This document shows, one piece after another, positions 15,218-22,545 of a stretch of 25,395 bases of DNA. A program made the position numbers and the translations under genes. This DNA comes from Candidatus Woesearchaeota archaeon (lineage in GTDB: Archaea; Nanobdellota; Nanobdellia; Woesearchaeales; GW2011-AR4). The stretch is from contig JADHVE010000009.1 in NCBI GenBank assembly GCA_016784195.1, positions 1-25,395 of the forward strand. The letters are read 5' to 3'. The notes under the pieces are model-generated. The model worked only from the letters and a program-made list of their open reading frames with translations. It was not told where the DNA came from and did not search any database. Positions within the stretch are counted from its first letter, which is position 1; each line of letters begins with the position of its first letter.

Positions 15218-15718
15218 TTAACTCCAAACTAGTTCCTGTTTTTTTACTTCGACTTTTTTTGCCGGATAAATCGTGTTTGTTAATTCATCCGGGTCAAACC
15301 ACAGCTTAATTTCCCTTTCTGCTTCTTTTTTGCTTTCTGAAGCATGTATAGCATTCTCAAAAATACCTTTAGAGGTGATTCTTCCGTATTTGCCTCTGAT
15401 TGTTGTAGGGTGGGCTTCTTCCGGATGTGTGCTTCCAACTATTTTCCTCATTTTATTAATTGCGTCTTCGCCTTCATAGACCAATGCTAAGACTCTTTTT
15501 GTGTGGTAGTGGCCCATGATGTATTTTATTAACTCATCAAAAAAATCCTTTTCTTTTAGGTTCCTATAATGGTCTTCTGCTAATTCTTTGCTTACCTTAA
15601 CTATTTTTGCCCCTACAATATCTACATCCATCTCTGATAATTCTGTTAAGATATTGCCTATTAATGACTTGATTAGAGCGTCTGGTTTTATTAAAATTAG
15701 AGTTTGTTCGTTTGTCAT
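15218..15718 (-). CDS. ndk: Nucleoside diphosphate kinase
   Basis: Balances NTP pools by phosphate transfer through a histidine intermediate. 166 residues from ATG 15718; a TTG 9 bases upstream is less likely. The N-terminal TLILIKPDAL is the family start. RGKYGRI binds nucleotide. NAIHASES at 122-129 contains the catalytic H125. The C-terminal tail, about residues 140-166 and ending KKQELVWS, is longer than the bacterial enzyme but not unusual for archaea. It lies 52 bases after L24e and 2 bases before EF-2. Confidence 0.96.
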   Translation of the reverse strand: MTNEQTLILIKPDALIKSLIGNILTELSEMDVDIVGAKIVKVSKELAEDHYRNLKEKDFFDELIKYIMGHYHTKRVLALVYEGEDAINKMRKIVGSTHPEEAHPTTIRGKYGRITSKGIFENAIHASESKKEAEREIKLWFDPDELTNTIYPAKKVEVKKQELVWS

Positions 15719-15770
15719 TTTAATCAATTTTTTATTAGAAACTTATTTGATGATGTATTTTAATTTATTT

Positions 15771-15962
15771 TTATTCTTCTTTTGTTACTCCTTTTTTTTC
15801 ATACCTTCCGCTCCATTTTGTTTTTATTGGCTTTCTTTTCATCTTTAATGTGTTTTTTTCACATTTTGAAGAGCAAAAGTAGAATAGTTTTCCATCTTTT
15901 TTTACATACATCTTTCCAGTACCTTGTTCAATTACAATTCCGCAAAAAGTGCATTTTGGCAT
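15771..15962 (-). CDS. rpl24e: Ribosomal protein L24e (eL24)
   Basis: A 63-residue zinc-ribbon protein of the large subunit. C4 and C7 (CTFC) with C30 and C34 (CSSKC) form the zinc site. The family signature KMYVKKDGKLFYFCSSKC is present. The C-terminal WSGRYEKK is basic, as expected for rRNA binding. It sits between S28e and ndk, the usual archaeal order. Confidence 0.96.
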   Translation of the reverse strand: MPKCTFCGIVIEQGTGKMYVKKDGKLFYFCSSKCEKNTLKMKRKPIKTKWSGRYEKKGVTKEE

Positions 15963-16056
15963 TTTAAATCATCATTTGGCTGTGTTTTTTTAAATCATCT
16001 GTCTTGGATAGTTATTTTATCTGTAGAGAGTATGTTACGAATTTTTCTAAGGAGAT

Positions 16057-16347
16057 TTAGCCTACGCCTCTGCCGCCTTTTTCCAAGCGCCTTGCCTCTA
16101 TTTCTGTTTCTCTCAGCATTAATGTATCATCTTTTTGAACTGGGCCCCGGACATTTCTTCTTAATACCTTATTTTTATCACGGCCGTCCAAAACTCTACA
16201 TCTTACCTGGATGGCTTCCCCTCTTGTTCCTGTTCTTCCGATTATTTCCTCTACTTTTGCGGGTACTGCCTGAGTAAAACGTACTGCGCCTTTTGTTTCT
16301 TCTTTAGGCTTCTCTTTAGACCTTTGTTTATTAAAATCCTGAGGCAT
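16057..16347 (-). CDS. rps28e: Ribosomal protein S28e (eS28)
   Basis: A small-subunit OB-fold protein. The core is AVPAKVEEIIGRTGTRGEA, QVRCRVLDGRDKNKVLRRNV and DTLMLRETEIEARRL, which matches the family. The protein has 96 residues, about 20-25 longer than typical because of a charged N-terminal extension (residues 1-24) that is probably disordered. The ATG is 2 bases after the L7Ae stop, so translation is coupled. Confidence 0.96.
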   Translation of the reverse strand: MPQDFNKQRSKEKPKEETKGAVRFTQAVPAKVEEIIGRTGTRGEAIQVRCRVLDGRDKNKVLRRNVRGPVQKDDTLMLRETEIEARRLEKGGRGVG

Positions 16348-16349
16348 TT

Positions 16350-16667
16350 TTATTTTTTAGATATCTCTTTTATTAAGTTTTTTGCTTCTCCTTCTTCTAC
16401 TATTGCTATGCTTCCAGTTGGAATATCTATCCCTGCTGCTGCTCCAAGCTCTTCTTTGCTTGGCACTTCCACACAAGTAACTCCTTTTTCTTCTGCCAAT
16501 AAAGGCAAGTGCATTGTAATCTCAGGAGGTGAAACATCTTTAGCTATTACTATTAGCTTTGCTTCCCCTTTTTCCAGAGCTTTGGTTGTTTCGTTAGTGC
16601 CTTTTCTCAGCTTTCCAGTTGCTTTAGCTATTTCAACAGCTTCATATATTTTATCATCTTCTACCAT
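16350..16667 (-). CDS. rpl7ae: Ribosomal protein L7Ae (eL8), kink-turn RNA-binding protein
   Basis: Binds kink-turns in 23S rRNA and, in archaea, also in C/D and H/ACA guide RNPs and RNase P. 106 residues. Family motifs are GKLRKGTNETTKALEKG, LIVIAKDVSPPE and the KLxxAAGxxxxTGS-like GAAAGIDIPTGSIAIVEEG. The start is ATG 16667: a near-perfect AGGTGAT at 16674-16680 lies 6 bases upstream, whereas the longer frame from 16685 would bury it. First gene of the L7Ae-S28e-L24e-NDK-EF-2 operon. Its leader holds a small hairpin (16691-16711). Confidence 0.97.
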   Translation of the reverse strand: MVEDDKIYEAVEIAKATGKLRKGTNETTKALEKGEAKLIVIAKDVSPPEITMHLPLLAEEKGVTCVEVPSKEELGAAAGIDIPTGSIAIVEEGEAKNLIKEISKK

Positions 16668-16690
16668 TTTCAAATCACCTTCCAAGTTAA

Positions 16691-16711
16691 GAGGTAAGAA
16701 TTAATTACCTC
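16691..16711 (-). promoter_or_regulatory. Hairpin in the L7Ae leader
   Basis: GAGGTAA and TTACCTC are perfect 7-base arms around a 7-base loop. In the minus-strand mRNA the hairpin lies about 10 bases upstream of the Shine-Dalgarno (16674-16680). L7Ae is known to repress its own mRNA through leader kink-turns in some archaea, but I see no tandem G-A pairs here, so the role is open. Confidence 0.4.
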
Positions 16712-16791
16712 GATCAGAGTTAAATCAATAACCCCTCATATTTTCATAGGTAAAATAAAGAAATGATATTTTGTTTAAAAATGTTATGGTT

Positions 16792-17532
16792 TTACTCCCC
16801 TTTTTGATATTCTTTGATAGCATCCATGAATTCTGTTTTGTCGAAGTCAGGCCAATATTTGTTGGTGAAGTAGATTTTTGCCCTTGAAGAATCCCATAAT
16901 AATAAGCTGGAGGTTATTTTTTTAGTGCCATTCTTGATTATCAGGTCAGGGGGAAGGAAGTAAGAGCTGGAGAGATTTTCTTTAATCAATTCTTTGCTTA
17001 TCATTTCAGGGTCTATCCTGCCTGTTTTTATGTTCATTGCTATTAGTTTGCAGGCATCCACTATCTCTTGTTGGCCATCATAGTTAACGCAAAAGTTAAG
17101 GAAAAAGCTGTCATATTCCTTTGTTTCATCTATTGTTTTTTTTATGACATCCACGATTCTTCCAGGTAGATTATACCATTTGCCCAGGACTGAAATTTTT
17201 ACTTTGTTTTTATTGATTAACTCTGAAGAAGACAACTCAGTAAAAAAACTTATTATTGAGCTTAAGGTTTGCCCGTAACTTTCTGAGCTTTTATTGATGC
17301 TTTCAGGCAGTAGGTAAAATGTTAAGATAGGTATGCCCAGCCTTACCTGCGTTTTGATTGTGCTTTTTAGTATAAGGAAGCTTCTGTTGTTTGCTTCTTC
17401 CAATGAGAATTTGTTTTTTTTAGCCCAATCCTGAATACCGTTCATAGTCAAGGCTATATGTCTTGGCAGTTTAATCCTTAAAACATCTTCTTCTTTCTCT
17501 TTTTTTATTATATCCCTTATTTTTTCTAACAT
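16792..17532 (-). CDS. cis-Prenyltransferase (UppS family) with altered active site
   Basis: 246 residues, normal UppS length. Family landmarks are PRHIALTMNGIQDWAKK at the N-terminus, LNFCVNYDGQQEIVDA in the middle, and PPDLIIKNGTKKITSS then YFTNKYWPDFDKTEF at the end. Active enzymes read MDGNRRWA at the first site; here the essential aspartate is N31, and N-R-R is I-Q-D. The two arginines that bind diphosphate (IRTxxExR) are replaced by lysines around K200-K205. It may be inactive, an altered enzyme, or the non-catalytic partner of a heteromeric cis-prenyltransferase, as NgBR/Nus1 is in eukaryotes. A second, canonical copy would be expected elsewhere in the genome. Divergent from the prepilin peptidase. 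Confidence 0.87.
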   Translation of the reverse strand: MLEKIRDIIKKEKEEDVLRIKLPRHIALTMNGIQDWAKKNKFSLEEANNRSFLILKSTIKTQVRLGIPILTFYLLPESINKSSESYGQTLSSIISFFTELSSSELINKNKVKISVLGKWYNLPGRIVDVIKKTIDETKEYDSFFLNFCVNYDGQQEIVDACKLIAMNIKTGRIDPEMISKELIKENLSSSYFLPPDLIIKNGTKKITSSLLLWDSSRAKIYFTNKYWPDFDKTEFMDAIKEYQKGE

Positions 17533-17617
17533 TTTAACCTATCGGTTGAACTCTGCAAAAACCCCTTGGTTTATTGTACCTGACGTTCCTTTACCCCTAT
17601 TCAGTGTTGAGTTAGTA

Positions 17618-17630
17618 ATATTTATAAAGA
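17618..17630 (+). promoter_or_regulatory. TATA box for the prepilin peptidase gene
   Basis: ATATTTATAAAGA. The expected start near 17650 falls after ATG 17642 and just before ATG 17654, which favours 17654 as the start codon. Confidence 0.55.
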
Positions 17631-17653
17631 TTTTTGTTTTAATGCTAAAAACA

Positions 17654-18529
17654 ATGTTTACTACTCATGATTTAATCGTCTATGGTATAGCATTTATTGC
17701 TTTGTTTGTTGGAAGCTATACAGACTTAAAGACAAGAGAGGTTTCAGACTGGGCTAATTACGGCTTAATAGGAATAGGATTAAGCTTGAGCCTTCTGTTT
17801 TCTGCTGTTTATTGGGATGTGCGGTTTTTTATCAACAGCCTAGCGGGCTTTGTAGTATTGTTTATTATAGCCTATATCATGTTTTATTCCGGGCAGTGGG
17901 GCGGAGGGGATAGTAAGATGCTGATGGGCTTAGGAGCTTTAATCGGTTTGGATTTGAGCTTTAAAAATTTGTTCGTGGTTTCTTTTTTTGTAAACATACT
18001 ACTAGTAGGAGCTCTTTATGGAATATTATTCAGCTTGTTTCTAGCCTTAAAGCACAGAAAGAAGTTTTTAAAGGAGTATGTAAAAATTTCAAAAAATAAG
18101 CTTATCATAAATATAAAAAAATATCTGCTGGTCTTTTTGGCTGTTATGTTAATTTTATTTTTCTTTATTGAAGAATATTTAACAAAAATGTTTTTAATTA
18201 CATTTCTGGTGATAACTATGTCAACTTTTTATTTCTGGATTTTTATCAAGGTTGTTGAGAAAGCCTGCATGTACAAGTATGTAAATCCCGAGCAGCTAAC
18301 AGAAGGAGACTGGATAGCAAAAGATATCAAAATAAACGGAAAGTATGTAACCGGGCCTAAGGATCTTGGAATAGAAAAAAAGAAGATTAGAAAACTAATT
18401 AATTTTTATAAAAAAGGGAAAATAAGAAAGGTATTGATTAAAGAAGGGATTCCTTTTGTTCCAAGCTTTTTAATAGCTTTTTTAGTGACTGTCTGTTTTG
18501 GGAATTTGCTGCTGCTTCTGTTTGTTTAA
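17654..18529 (+). CDS. Archaeal type IV prepilin/preflagellin peptidase (A24 family, FlaK/PibD-like)
   Basis: An integral-membrane aspartyl protease that cleaves class III signal peptides of archaellins and pilins. 291 residues from ATG 17654. The catalytic aspartates are D24 in SYTDLKTREVSDW and D86 in the GxGD motif (GGGDSKMLMG). About six to seven hydrophobic segments are visible. The C-terminal LTEGDWIAKDIKINGKYV and IRKVLIKEGIPFVPSFL, followed by a last membrane helix, is the archaeal A24 C-terminal module. ATG 17642 is an in-frame alternative. No pilin gene is next to it in the window, so it probably acts on distant substrates. Confidence 0.92.
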   Translation: MFTTHDLIVYGIAFIALFVGSYTDLKTREVSDWANYGLIGIGLSLSLLFSAVYWDVRFFINSLAGFVVLFIIAYIMFYSGQWGGGDSKMLMGLGALIGLDLSFKNLFVVSFFVNILLVGALYGILFSLFLALKHRKKFLKEYVKISKNKLIINIKKYLLVFLAVMLILFFFIEEYLTKMFLITFLVITMSTFYFWIFIKVVEKACMYKYVNPEQLTEGDWIAKDIKINGKYVTGPKDLGIEKKKIRKLINFYKKGKIRKVLIKEGIPFVPSFLIAFLVTVCFGNLLLLLFV

Positions 18530-18570
18530 AGTGCCCTCACTTTGTTAGGGACATTTCCTCGCTTTGCTAG

Positions 18571-19110
18571 TCAAGGTATTCTTTCTAACTGTTTGGAGAA
18601 ATAATCATCATCCTCAGAAGATTGCGAAGGGGCTGGAGGAGGCTGTTTGATGACTTTTTCCTCTTCTCCTGTTTTAAAGTCGCCGATATTTTTTGCCTGC
18701 TCCTTGATTTTCAATTCAACAGTGGACATTTCCTCTTCTGTTAGCTGTTTTGGAGCCCATTCAAGGTTAATACCATCATTTTCTTTTCGTGGGATTATGT
18801 GTATCATAAAATGCGCTACTGTCTGGCCTGCCGGCACGCCGTTAGTAACAAATAAATTTGTGCCTTGAACTCCTAGGTTTTCAAATATTGCTGAAGAAAT
18901 CCTGTTTGCTGTCTGGAATAATCTACTTACTTCAAAATCAGGAATCTGCTCAAGAATAGGATGGTGGTTTTTAGGCATGACAAAACAATGTCCAGGGTTA
19001 GCACCATTAACATCTAAAACAGCCAATACTAAATCGTCTTCATAAATCTTTTTCGAGGCTATTTTTCCTTCAATAATCTGGCAAAGCAGGCAGCTTTCTT
19101 TTGAGACCAT
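18571..19110 (-). CDS. HIT-family protein with altered triad, shorter paralogue
   Basis: 179 residues. C7/C10 (CLLC) begin a zinc-type HIT domain, with YEDDLVLAVLDVNGANPGH and the motif region VAHFMIHIIPR. Active HIT proteins read HxHxHxx; here it is H100-F-M102-I-H104, so the middle, nucleophilic histidine is methionine. Nucleotide binding may remain, but hydrolysis or transfer by the usual covalent route is doubtful. A Pro/Ser/Asp-rich linker (about 155-170) ends in a short YFSKQLERIP motif. Its ATG shares its A with the stop of the longer paralogue (TAATG), so the two are co-translated. Confidence 0.92.
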   Translation of the reverse strand: MVSKESCLLCQIIEGKIASKKIYEDDLVLAVLDVNGANPGHCFVMPKNHHPILEQIPDFEVSRLFQTANRISSAIFENLGVQGTNLFVTNGVPAGQTVAHFMIHIIPRKENDGINLEWAPKQLTEEEMSTVELKIKEQAKNIGDFKTGEEEKVIKQPPPAPSQSSEDDDYFSKQLERIP

Positions 19111-19844
19111 TATTTTGCACCCAATATTCTTGCTATATCATCTAAATCAACACTTTCTCTGTTTTCTTTTTTTTCTGCTTTCTTTTTTGTTTTTTCGGCT
19201 GATTTTAATTTTTTCTTTTCAGGCTTTTTTCCTTTTGATTCCGACTGTTTTTCAGTTGGCTTTTCCTTGAATTCTGCGTCTACAACCTTTTTTTCAGGTA
19301 ATGTAAATTTAGGAGGTGCTTCTGATGCAGATTCTTTTATCCCGCCTAAGCTTTTAGAGAGTTTTTTGCTTACCTCATCCAGCTCTTTTTCGGAAATAGT
19401 ATGTTGAGGCAAGGTAAAGTCCAAATTGTCTTTGTCCATCCTAGGGATTATATGTATCATAAAATGCTGGGCTCTCTGGCCGGCTGCAACTCCGTTAGTA
19501 GCAATAATGTTTGTGCCTTGCGCTCCTATCCCCCTCAATAGAACATTAGAAAGTGATTTTGTTACCATAAACATATGGCTGATTTCATCCTCAGACATCT
19601 GAGGCATTATAGAATAATGCTCTTTGGGCAGTAACAGAATATGTCCAGGATTTGCAGGGTTTATGTCCAGTACTGCAATAGTCTTATCGTCTTCATAAAC
19701 TTTCCTGGATTGGACTTTTCCGGATACAATCTGACAGAAGATGCACTGTTTTTTCTGGAATTCTTTTAGCTCTTCAGGAGACATATTCTTTATTTTCTCC
19801 TGCAGGGCATTTACCTGCTCTTCTGACATTTGCTGCTGAGGCAT
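19110..19844 (-). CDS. HIT-family protein with altered triad and long basic tail
   Basis: 244 residues. A helical N-terminal lead (1-32) precedes CIFC (34-37) and the HIT core with DINPANPGHILLLPKEH. The triad region is QHFMIHIIPR: H127, M129 and H131, the same His-to-Met change as in the downstream gene. Residues about 165-228 form a lysine/glutamate-rich, probably disordered tail, ending in a helix-like SVDLDDIARILGAK. The tail could bind nucleic acid or a ribosome-associated partner; this is only a guess. First gene of the HIT pair. A TATA box at about 19865-19874 suggests a very short leader. Confidence 0.93.
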   Translation of the reverse strand: MPQQQMSEEQVNALQEKIKNMSPEELKEFQKKQCIFCQIVSGKVQSRKVYEDDKTIAVLDINPANPGHILLLPKEHYSIMPQMSEDEISHMFMVTKSLSNVLLRGIGAQGTNIIATNGVAAGQRAQHFMIHIIPRMDKDNLDFTLPQHTISEKELDEVSKKLSKSLGGIKESASEAPPKFTLPEKKVVDAEFKEKPTEKQSESKGKKPEKKKLKSAEKTKKKAEKKENRESVDLDDIARILGAK

Positions 19845-19864
19845 TTTATTATCATTAATTTAGT

Positions 19865-19874
19865 TTTTTATAAA
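19865..19874 (-). promoter_or_regulatory. TATA box for the HIT gene pair
   Basis: On the minus strand it reads GTTTATAAAA, centred about 26 bases before the ATG at 19844. Confidence 0.5.
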
Positions 19875-20040
19875 CATTGTTATTTTAAAAACAAAAAATT
19901 TAATAATAAAACCAGCAATAATAAAAAAGTCATTAAAAAATTACCAATAAACCAAAAACAGTAGCACAATCAGGTGTGAACTTGGTTTAGTTGATATTGA
20001 TCAATTAAAATTTTTAAATTTAAAAAATTATCAAAAAAAC

Positions 20041-20110
20041 AAATCTAAAAAATACTCAGATATTACATGTACAGAACTTAATGGCTTAAGATTAATGGAT
20101 TAAAAAACAA
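20041..20110 (+). repeat. Dispersed intergenic repeat, copy 4 (most complete)
   Basis: The left part, CTAAAAAATACTCA, matches copy 1 read on the minus strand. The right part, GAACTTAATGGCTTAA plus ATTAATGGAT and an A run, matches the copy at 12985-13026. This copy therefore seems to join both halves of the family consensus. It lies directly upstream of the NFACT-R gene, in the same orientation. The rest of 19875-20040 is A/T-rich with no gene seen. Confidence 0.5.
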
Positions 20111-20138
20111 ACAAAAAACAATCAATGGCTGAAAAATA

Positions 20139-20921
20139 ATGGTAAAAATAACTCTGGACTTAAATAAAAATCTTGAAGGGAATGCAGAGGTTTATTATAA
20201 TAAGGCAAAGAAGATAAAAAAGAAACTGCAGGGAGCAAAAGAGGCTTTGGACAGGTCATTGAAAGAATATAAAAAATTAAAGTTAAGAAAAGCAAAAGAA
20301 GAAGGAGTATCGGAAGCTAAAGAAAAAATAAAAGAAAGAAAAAAAGAGTGGTATGAGAAATTCAGGTGGTTTATTTCCTCTGAAGGGTTTTTGGTTATTG
20401 GAGGAAGAGACTCTACTTCTAATGAGATTGTGATTAAAAAGCATACTGACAAGAATGACCTGGTGCTACATACAGACATGGCTGGAAGCCCATTCTTTGT
20501 GATTAAATCAGAAAATAAAAAAATTACAGAAAAAACGATTAAGGAAGCAGCGGATGCTACCTGCAGTTTTAGCAAAGCTTGGAGATTAGGCTTGATAACT
20601 ACAAGTGTTTTTTATGTTGAACCTGAACAGGTATCAAAAAAAGCACAGTCGGGAGAGTATCTGACTAAAGGGGCTTTTATGATTTACGGCAAGACAAACT
20701 ATGCTGAAAACAAAATTAATCTGGCTATTGGAATGAAAGAAGAAAAAATAATGTCCGGGCCGATAGAGGCAGTTAAAAAAAACTGCGAGAAATTTGTTGA
20801 GGTAAAGCAGGGAAGGAAAAAGACAAGTGATATAGCAAAGAAGATACAGAAGAAAATTGGCGGAGATTTAGATGAAATCATAAGGGCTTTGCCTGCTGGC
20901 GGTTGCGAAATAAATAAATAA
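20139..20921 (+). CDS. Stand-alone NFACT-R (DUF814) domain protein, RqcH/NEMF-related
   Basis: 260 residues. Residues 1-75 match the middle coiled-coil region of the NFACT/RqcH family (LDLNKNLEGNAEVYYNKAKKIKKK). Residues about 75-225 are the NFACT-R domain: EKFRWFISSEGFLVIGGRD, NEIVIKK, LHTDMAGSPFF and LTKGAFMIYGKTNY. Full-length NFACT proteins (about 550-700 residues) have an N-terminal NFACT-N and an HhH domain, both absent here. A role with peptidyl-tRNA or stalled 50S subunits is inferred from the family; the N-terminal half may be encoded separately. A four-codon frame (MAEK, stop) ends directly before ATG 20139. Confidence 0.9.
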   Translation: MVKITLDLNKNLEGNAEVYYNKAKKIKKKLQGAKEALDRSLKEYKKLKLRKAKEEGVSEAKEKIKERKKEWYEKFRWFISSEGFLVIGGRDSTSNEIVIKKHTDKNDLVLHTDMAGSPFFVIKSENKKITEKTIKEAADATCSFSKAWRLGLITTSVFYVEPEQVSKKAQSGEYLTKGAFMIYGKTNYAENKINLAIGMKEEKIMSGPIEAVKKNCEKFVEVKQGRKKTSDIAKKIQKKIGGDLDEIIRALPAGGCEINK

Positions 20922-21006
20922 ACTTTTAGTTATACTCAATGAACCTAATTGTAAAATAAGCCATTATTTTAAAATCAATAAATAAATTAATCAAATAAAA
21001 TAAAAA

Positions 21007-21789
21007 ATGGCCTTTAAATTTCAATGCTCGATGTGCGGTAGCTGCTGCACCAGAATCCGGGGCTTATTGCCTGAAGAAGACCGGGAATTTTTGAAAGAAT
21101 ATGCTTATGGCAAAATGCCTCTTGTGCAGTTAGTTCCTTTAGATAAAATGTCTTTTCCGTTGTGGGACTGGGAAGCTAAAAGATTTAGGGAGCTGGAGAA
21201 AGAAGCTAATACAGATGCCAAGATCAAGGAAAGCAGGGCTATTTTGGATTTGAACACGAACAAAGCAATAATCTCAACATATTTTATGGATACTGATGTT
21301 TGTTCTTTTTTAAATGATAAGGCATGCTCAATCCACGATAAAAAAAGAGCCTATATCTGCAGGCTGTTTCCATTCAATAAAGGGCCTTTTTTGAAAACAG
21401 GCGAAAGGCCGGGAAAAGAAAATATGTTTGGAACTTGTGAAGCCTTAGACAAGATTTATGGTGAAATTCCTTATGATTATAATGGGATGGTTAAATTTCT
21501 TGATGGAGCATTTGGCAATATTTTCCTTGATGCAGTTCAGAATGATATTGTAATTGAATGGGTTAATAAGACAATTATCAATTTGGTTAAAAGCAGAAAG
21601 ATAAGGCCTGCTATGAATTACCCTTATGAGTTTTTGTTAAAAAGAATAAATAATTCTGAGAAAATTGACTTCACAGATTTTTTGGTTAAGAATAATGTTT
21701 ATACAGGAAAAGAGATGGATAACCTAATAAAACGGTTTGATGATAATACAGATGCTAAAGAAAAAGTAAATGCATTTTTAAGGCCATAA
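21007..21789 (+). CDS. YkgJ-type cysteine-cluster protein
   Basis: 260 residues. The N-terminal CSMCGSCCTRI (C7, C10, C13, C14) is the CxxCxxCC metal-binding signature of the UPF0153/YkgJ family. A second cluster, CSFLNDKACSIHDKKRAYICRLFPF, and a later GTC complete the set of ligands for zinc or an Fe-S centre. The C-terminal 110 residues are helical and unassigned. The biochemical role of the family is unknown. It starts 85 bases after the NFACT-R gene in the same direction and has an A-rich leader without a Shine-Dalgarno. Confidence 0.9.
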   Translation: MAFKFQCSMCGSCCTRIRGLLPEEDREFLKEYAYGKMPLVQLVPLDKMSFPLWDWEAKRFRELEKEANTDAKIKESRAILDLNTNKAIISTYFMDTDVCSFLNDKACSIHDKKRAYICRLFPFNKGPFLKTGERPGKENMFGTCEALDKIYGEIPYDYNGMVKFLDGAFGNIFLDAVQNDIVIEWVNKTIINLVKSRKIRPAMNYPYEFLLKRINNSEKIDFTDFLVKNNVYTGKEMDNLIKRFDDNTDAKEKVNAFLRP

Positions 21790-21856
21790 AAAATTAACCA
21801 ATAAAACCTGGCATTTAAAAAAATTTCAGGTTAAAAATTAATAATAAAATTAAAAA

Positions 21857-22450
21857 ATGATAACCTCTGATGAAATGAGAAAACTGGAAGATAATTGTGG
21901 TATAGACAAAATCGAGCTTATGGAACATGCTGGCAGGGAGGTTTATGAAGTTTTGAAAAATAAGTTTGCCCTGAAAAACAAGAAGATTTTAATTGCAGCT
22001 TATCACGGCAATAATGGGGGAGATGGCTTTGTTGCTGCGAGATATCTTTGCGAGAATGCAGGTGTTGATGTTTTGTTTTTAGGAGATGAAATCAAATTGA
22101 AAAAAGAGGCTTTATTGAACTATAAAAAGATAATCAATAATCCCAAGATACAATTTCCTGATGTGGGGGATGTTGATTTTGATGATTATGACATTATTAT
22201 AGATGCAATTCTGGGCATTGGCATAGAAGGCAGCTTAAGGAAGGATATCCTCAACACAGTAGGCAGTATAAATAATTCAAAAGCATTTAAGGTTGCTGTT
22301 GACGTTCCTACAGGCTTAAATCCTGATAGCGGGGAGATTTTAGATAAGGCTGTTGATGCTGACTTAATCATAACATTTCATGATCTGAAAAAAGGCTTGG
22401 AAAAGTATAAAAACAAAGTAGTTATAGTGAATATTGGGATTAAAAAATAA
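21857..22450 (+). CDS. nnrE: NAD(P)H-hydrate epimerase
   Basis: Interconverts R- and S-NAD(P)HX so that the dehydratase can repair the S form. 197 residues, a complete YjeF_N Rossmann domain: GNNGGDGFVAARYL at 51-64, IIIDAILGIGIEGSLR, and AVDVPTGLNPDSGE. In many organisms this domain is fused to the dehydratase. Here the dehydratase is a separate gene about 1.1 kb downstream with two unrelated genes between. Its stop abuts the structured leader at 22451. Confidence 0.95.
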   Translation: MITSDEMRKLEDNCGIDKIELMEHAGREVYEVLKNKFALKNKKILIAAYHGNNGGDGFVAARYLCENAGVDVLFLGDEIKLKKEALLNYKKIINNPKIQFPDVGDVDFDDYDIIIDAILGIGIEGSLRKDILNTVGSINNSKAFKVAVDVPTGLNPDSGEILDKAVDADLIITFHDLKKGLEKYKNKVVIVNIGIKK

Positions 22451-22540
22451 AGGAGGCAACGCAAATCTAAAAAAAGCCATAAATGCTTTTAGCATTTAAT
22501 GTCACAGATTTGCTAGTCTCCTCGTAAAACTTGGAGGTGT
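22451..22540 (+). promoter_or_regulatory. Structured mRNA leader, possible RNA switch controlling the Shine-Dalgarno
   Basis: Nested inverted repeats: AGGAG (22451-22455) with CTCCT (22518-22522); GCAAATCT (22461-22468) with AGATTTGC (22506-22513); and inside, TAAATGC (22480-22486) with GCATTTA (22492-22498) around TTTTA. The strand TCTCC (22517-22521) can instead pair with GGAGG (22533-22537), the Shine-Dalgarno of the next gene, with one wobble. Two mutually exclusive folds are thus possible. It matches no riboswitch class I can name. A degenerate mobile hairpin element is the main alternative. Confidence 0.5.
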
Positions 22541-22545
22541 AAAAA

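Noticed and set aside
17546..17653. Upstream TTG extension of the prepilin peptidase
   Set aside because: The TATA box at 17618-17630 lies inside this extension, so it would not be in the mRNA.
18534..18550. CCCT/AGGG inverted repeat between convergent prepilin peptidase and HIT genes
   Set aside because: Only four base pairs around a nine-base loop and no T tract; too weak to call a terminator.
20124..20138. Four-codon frame ATG GCT GAA AAA TAA before the NFACT-R gene
   Set aside because: Likely chance in A-rich sequence; no ribosome site and no regulatory codons.
21805..21832. AACCTG/CAGGTT inverted repeat between the cysteine-cluster gene and nnrE
   Set aside because: Six-base arms with a 16-base A/T spacer; could be an operator but nothing else supports it.
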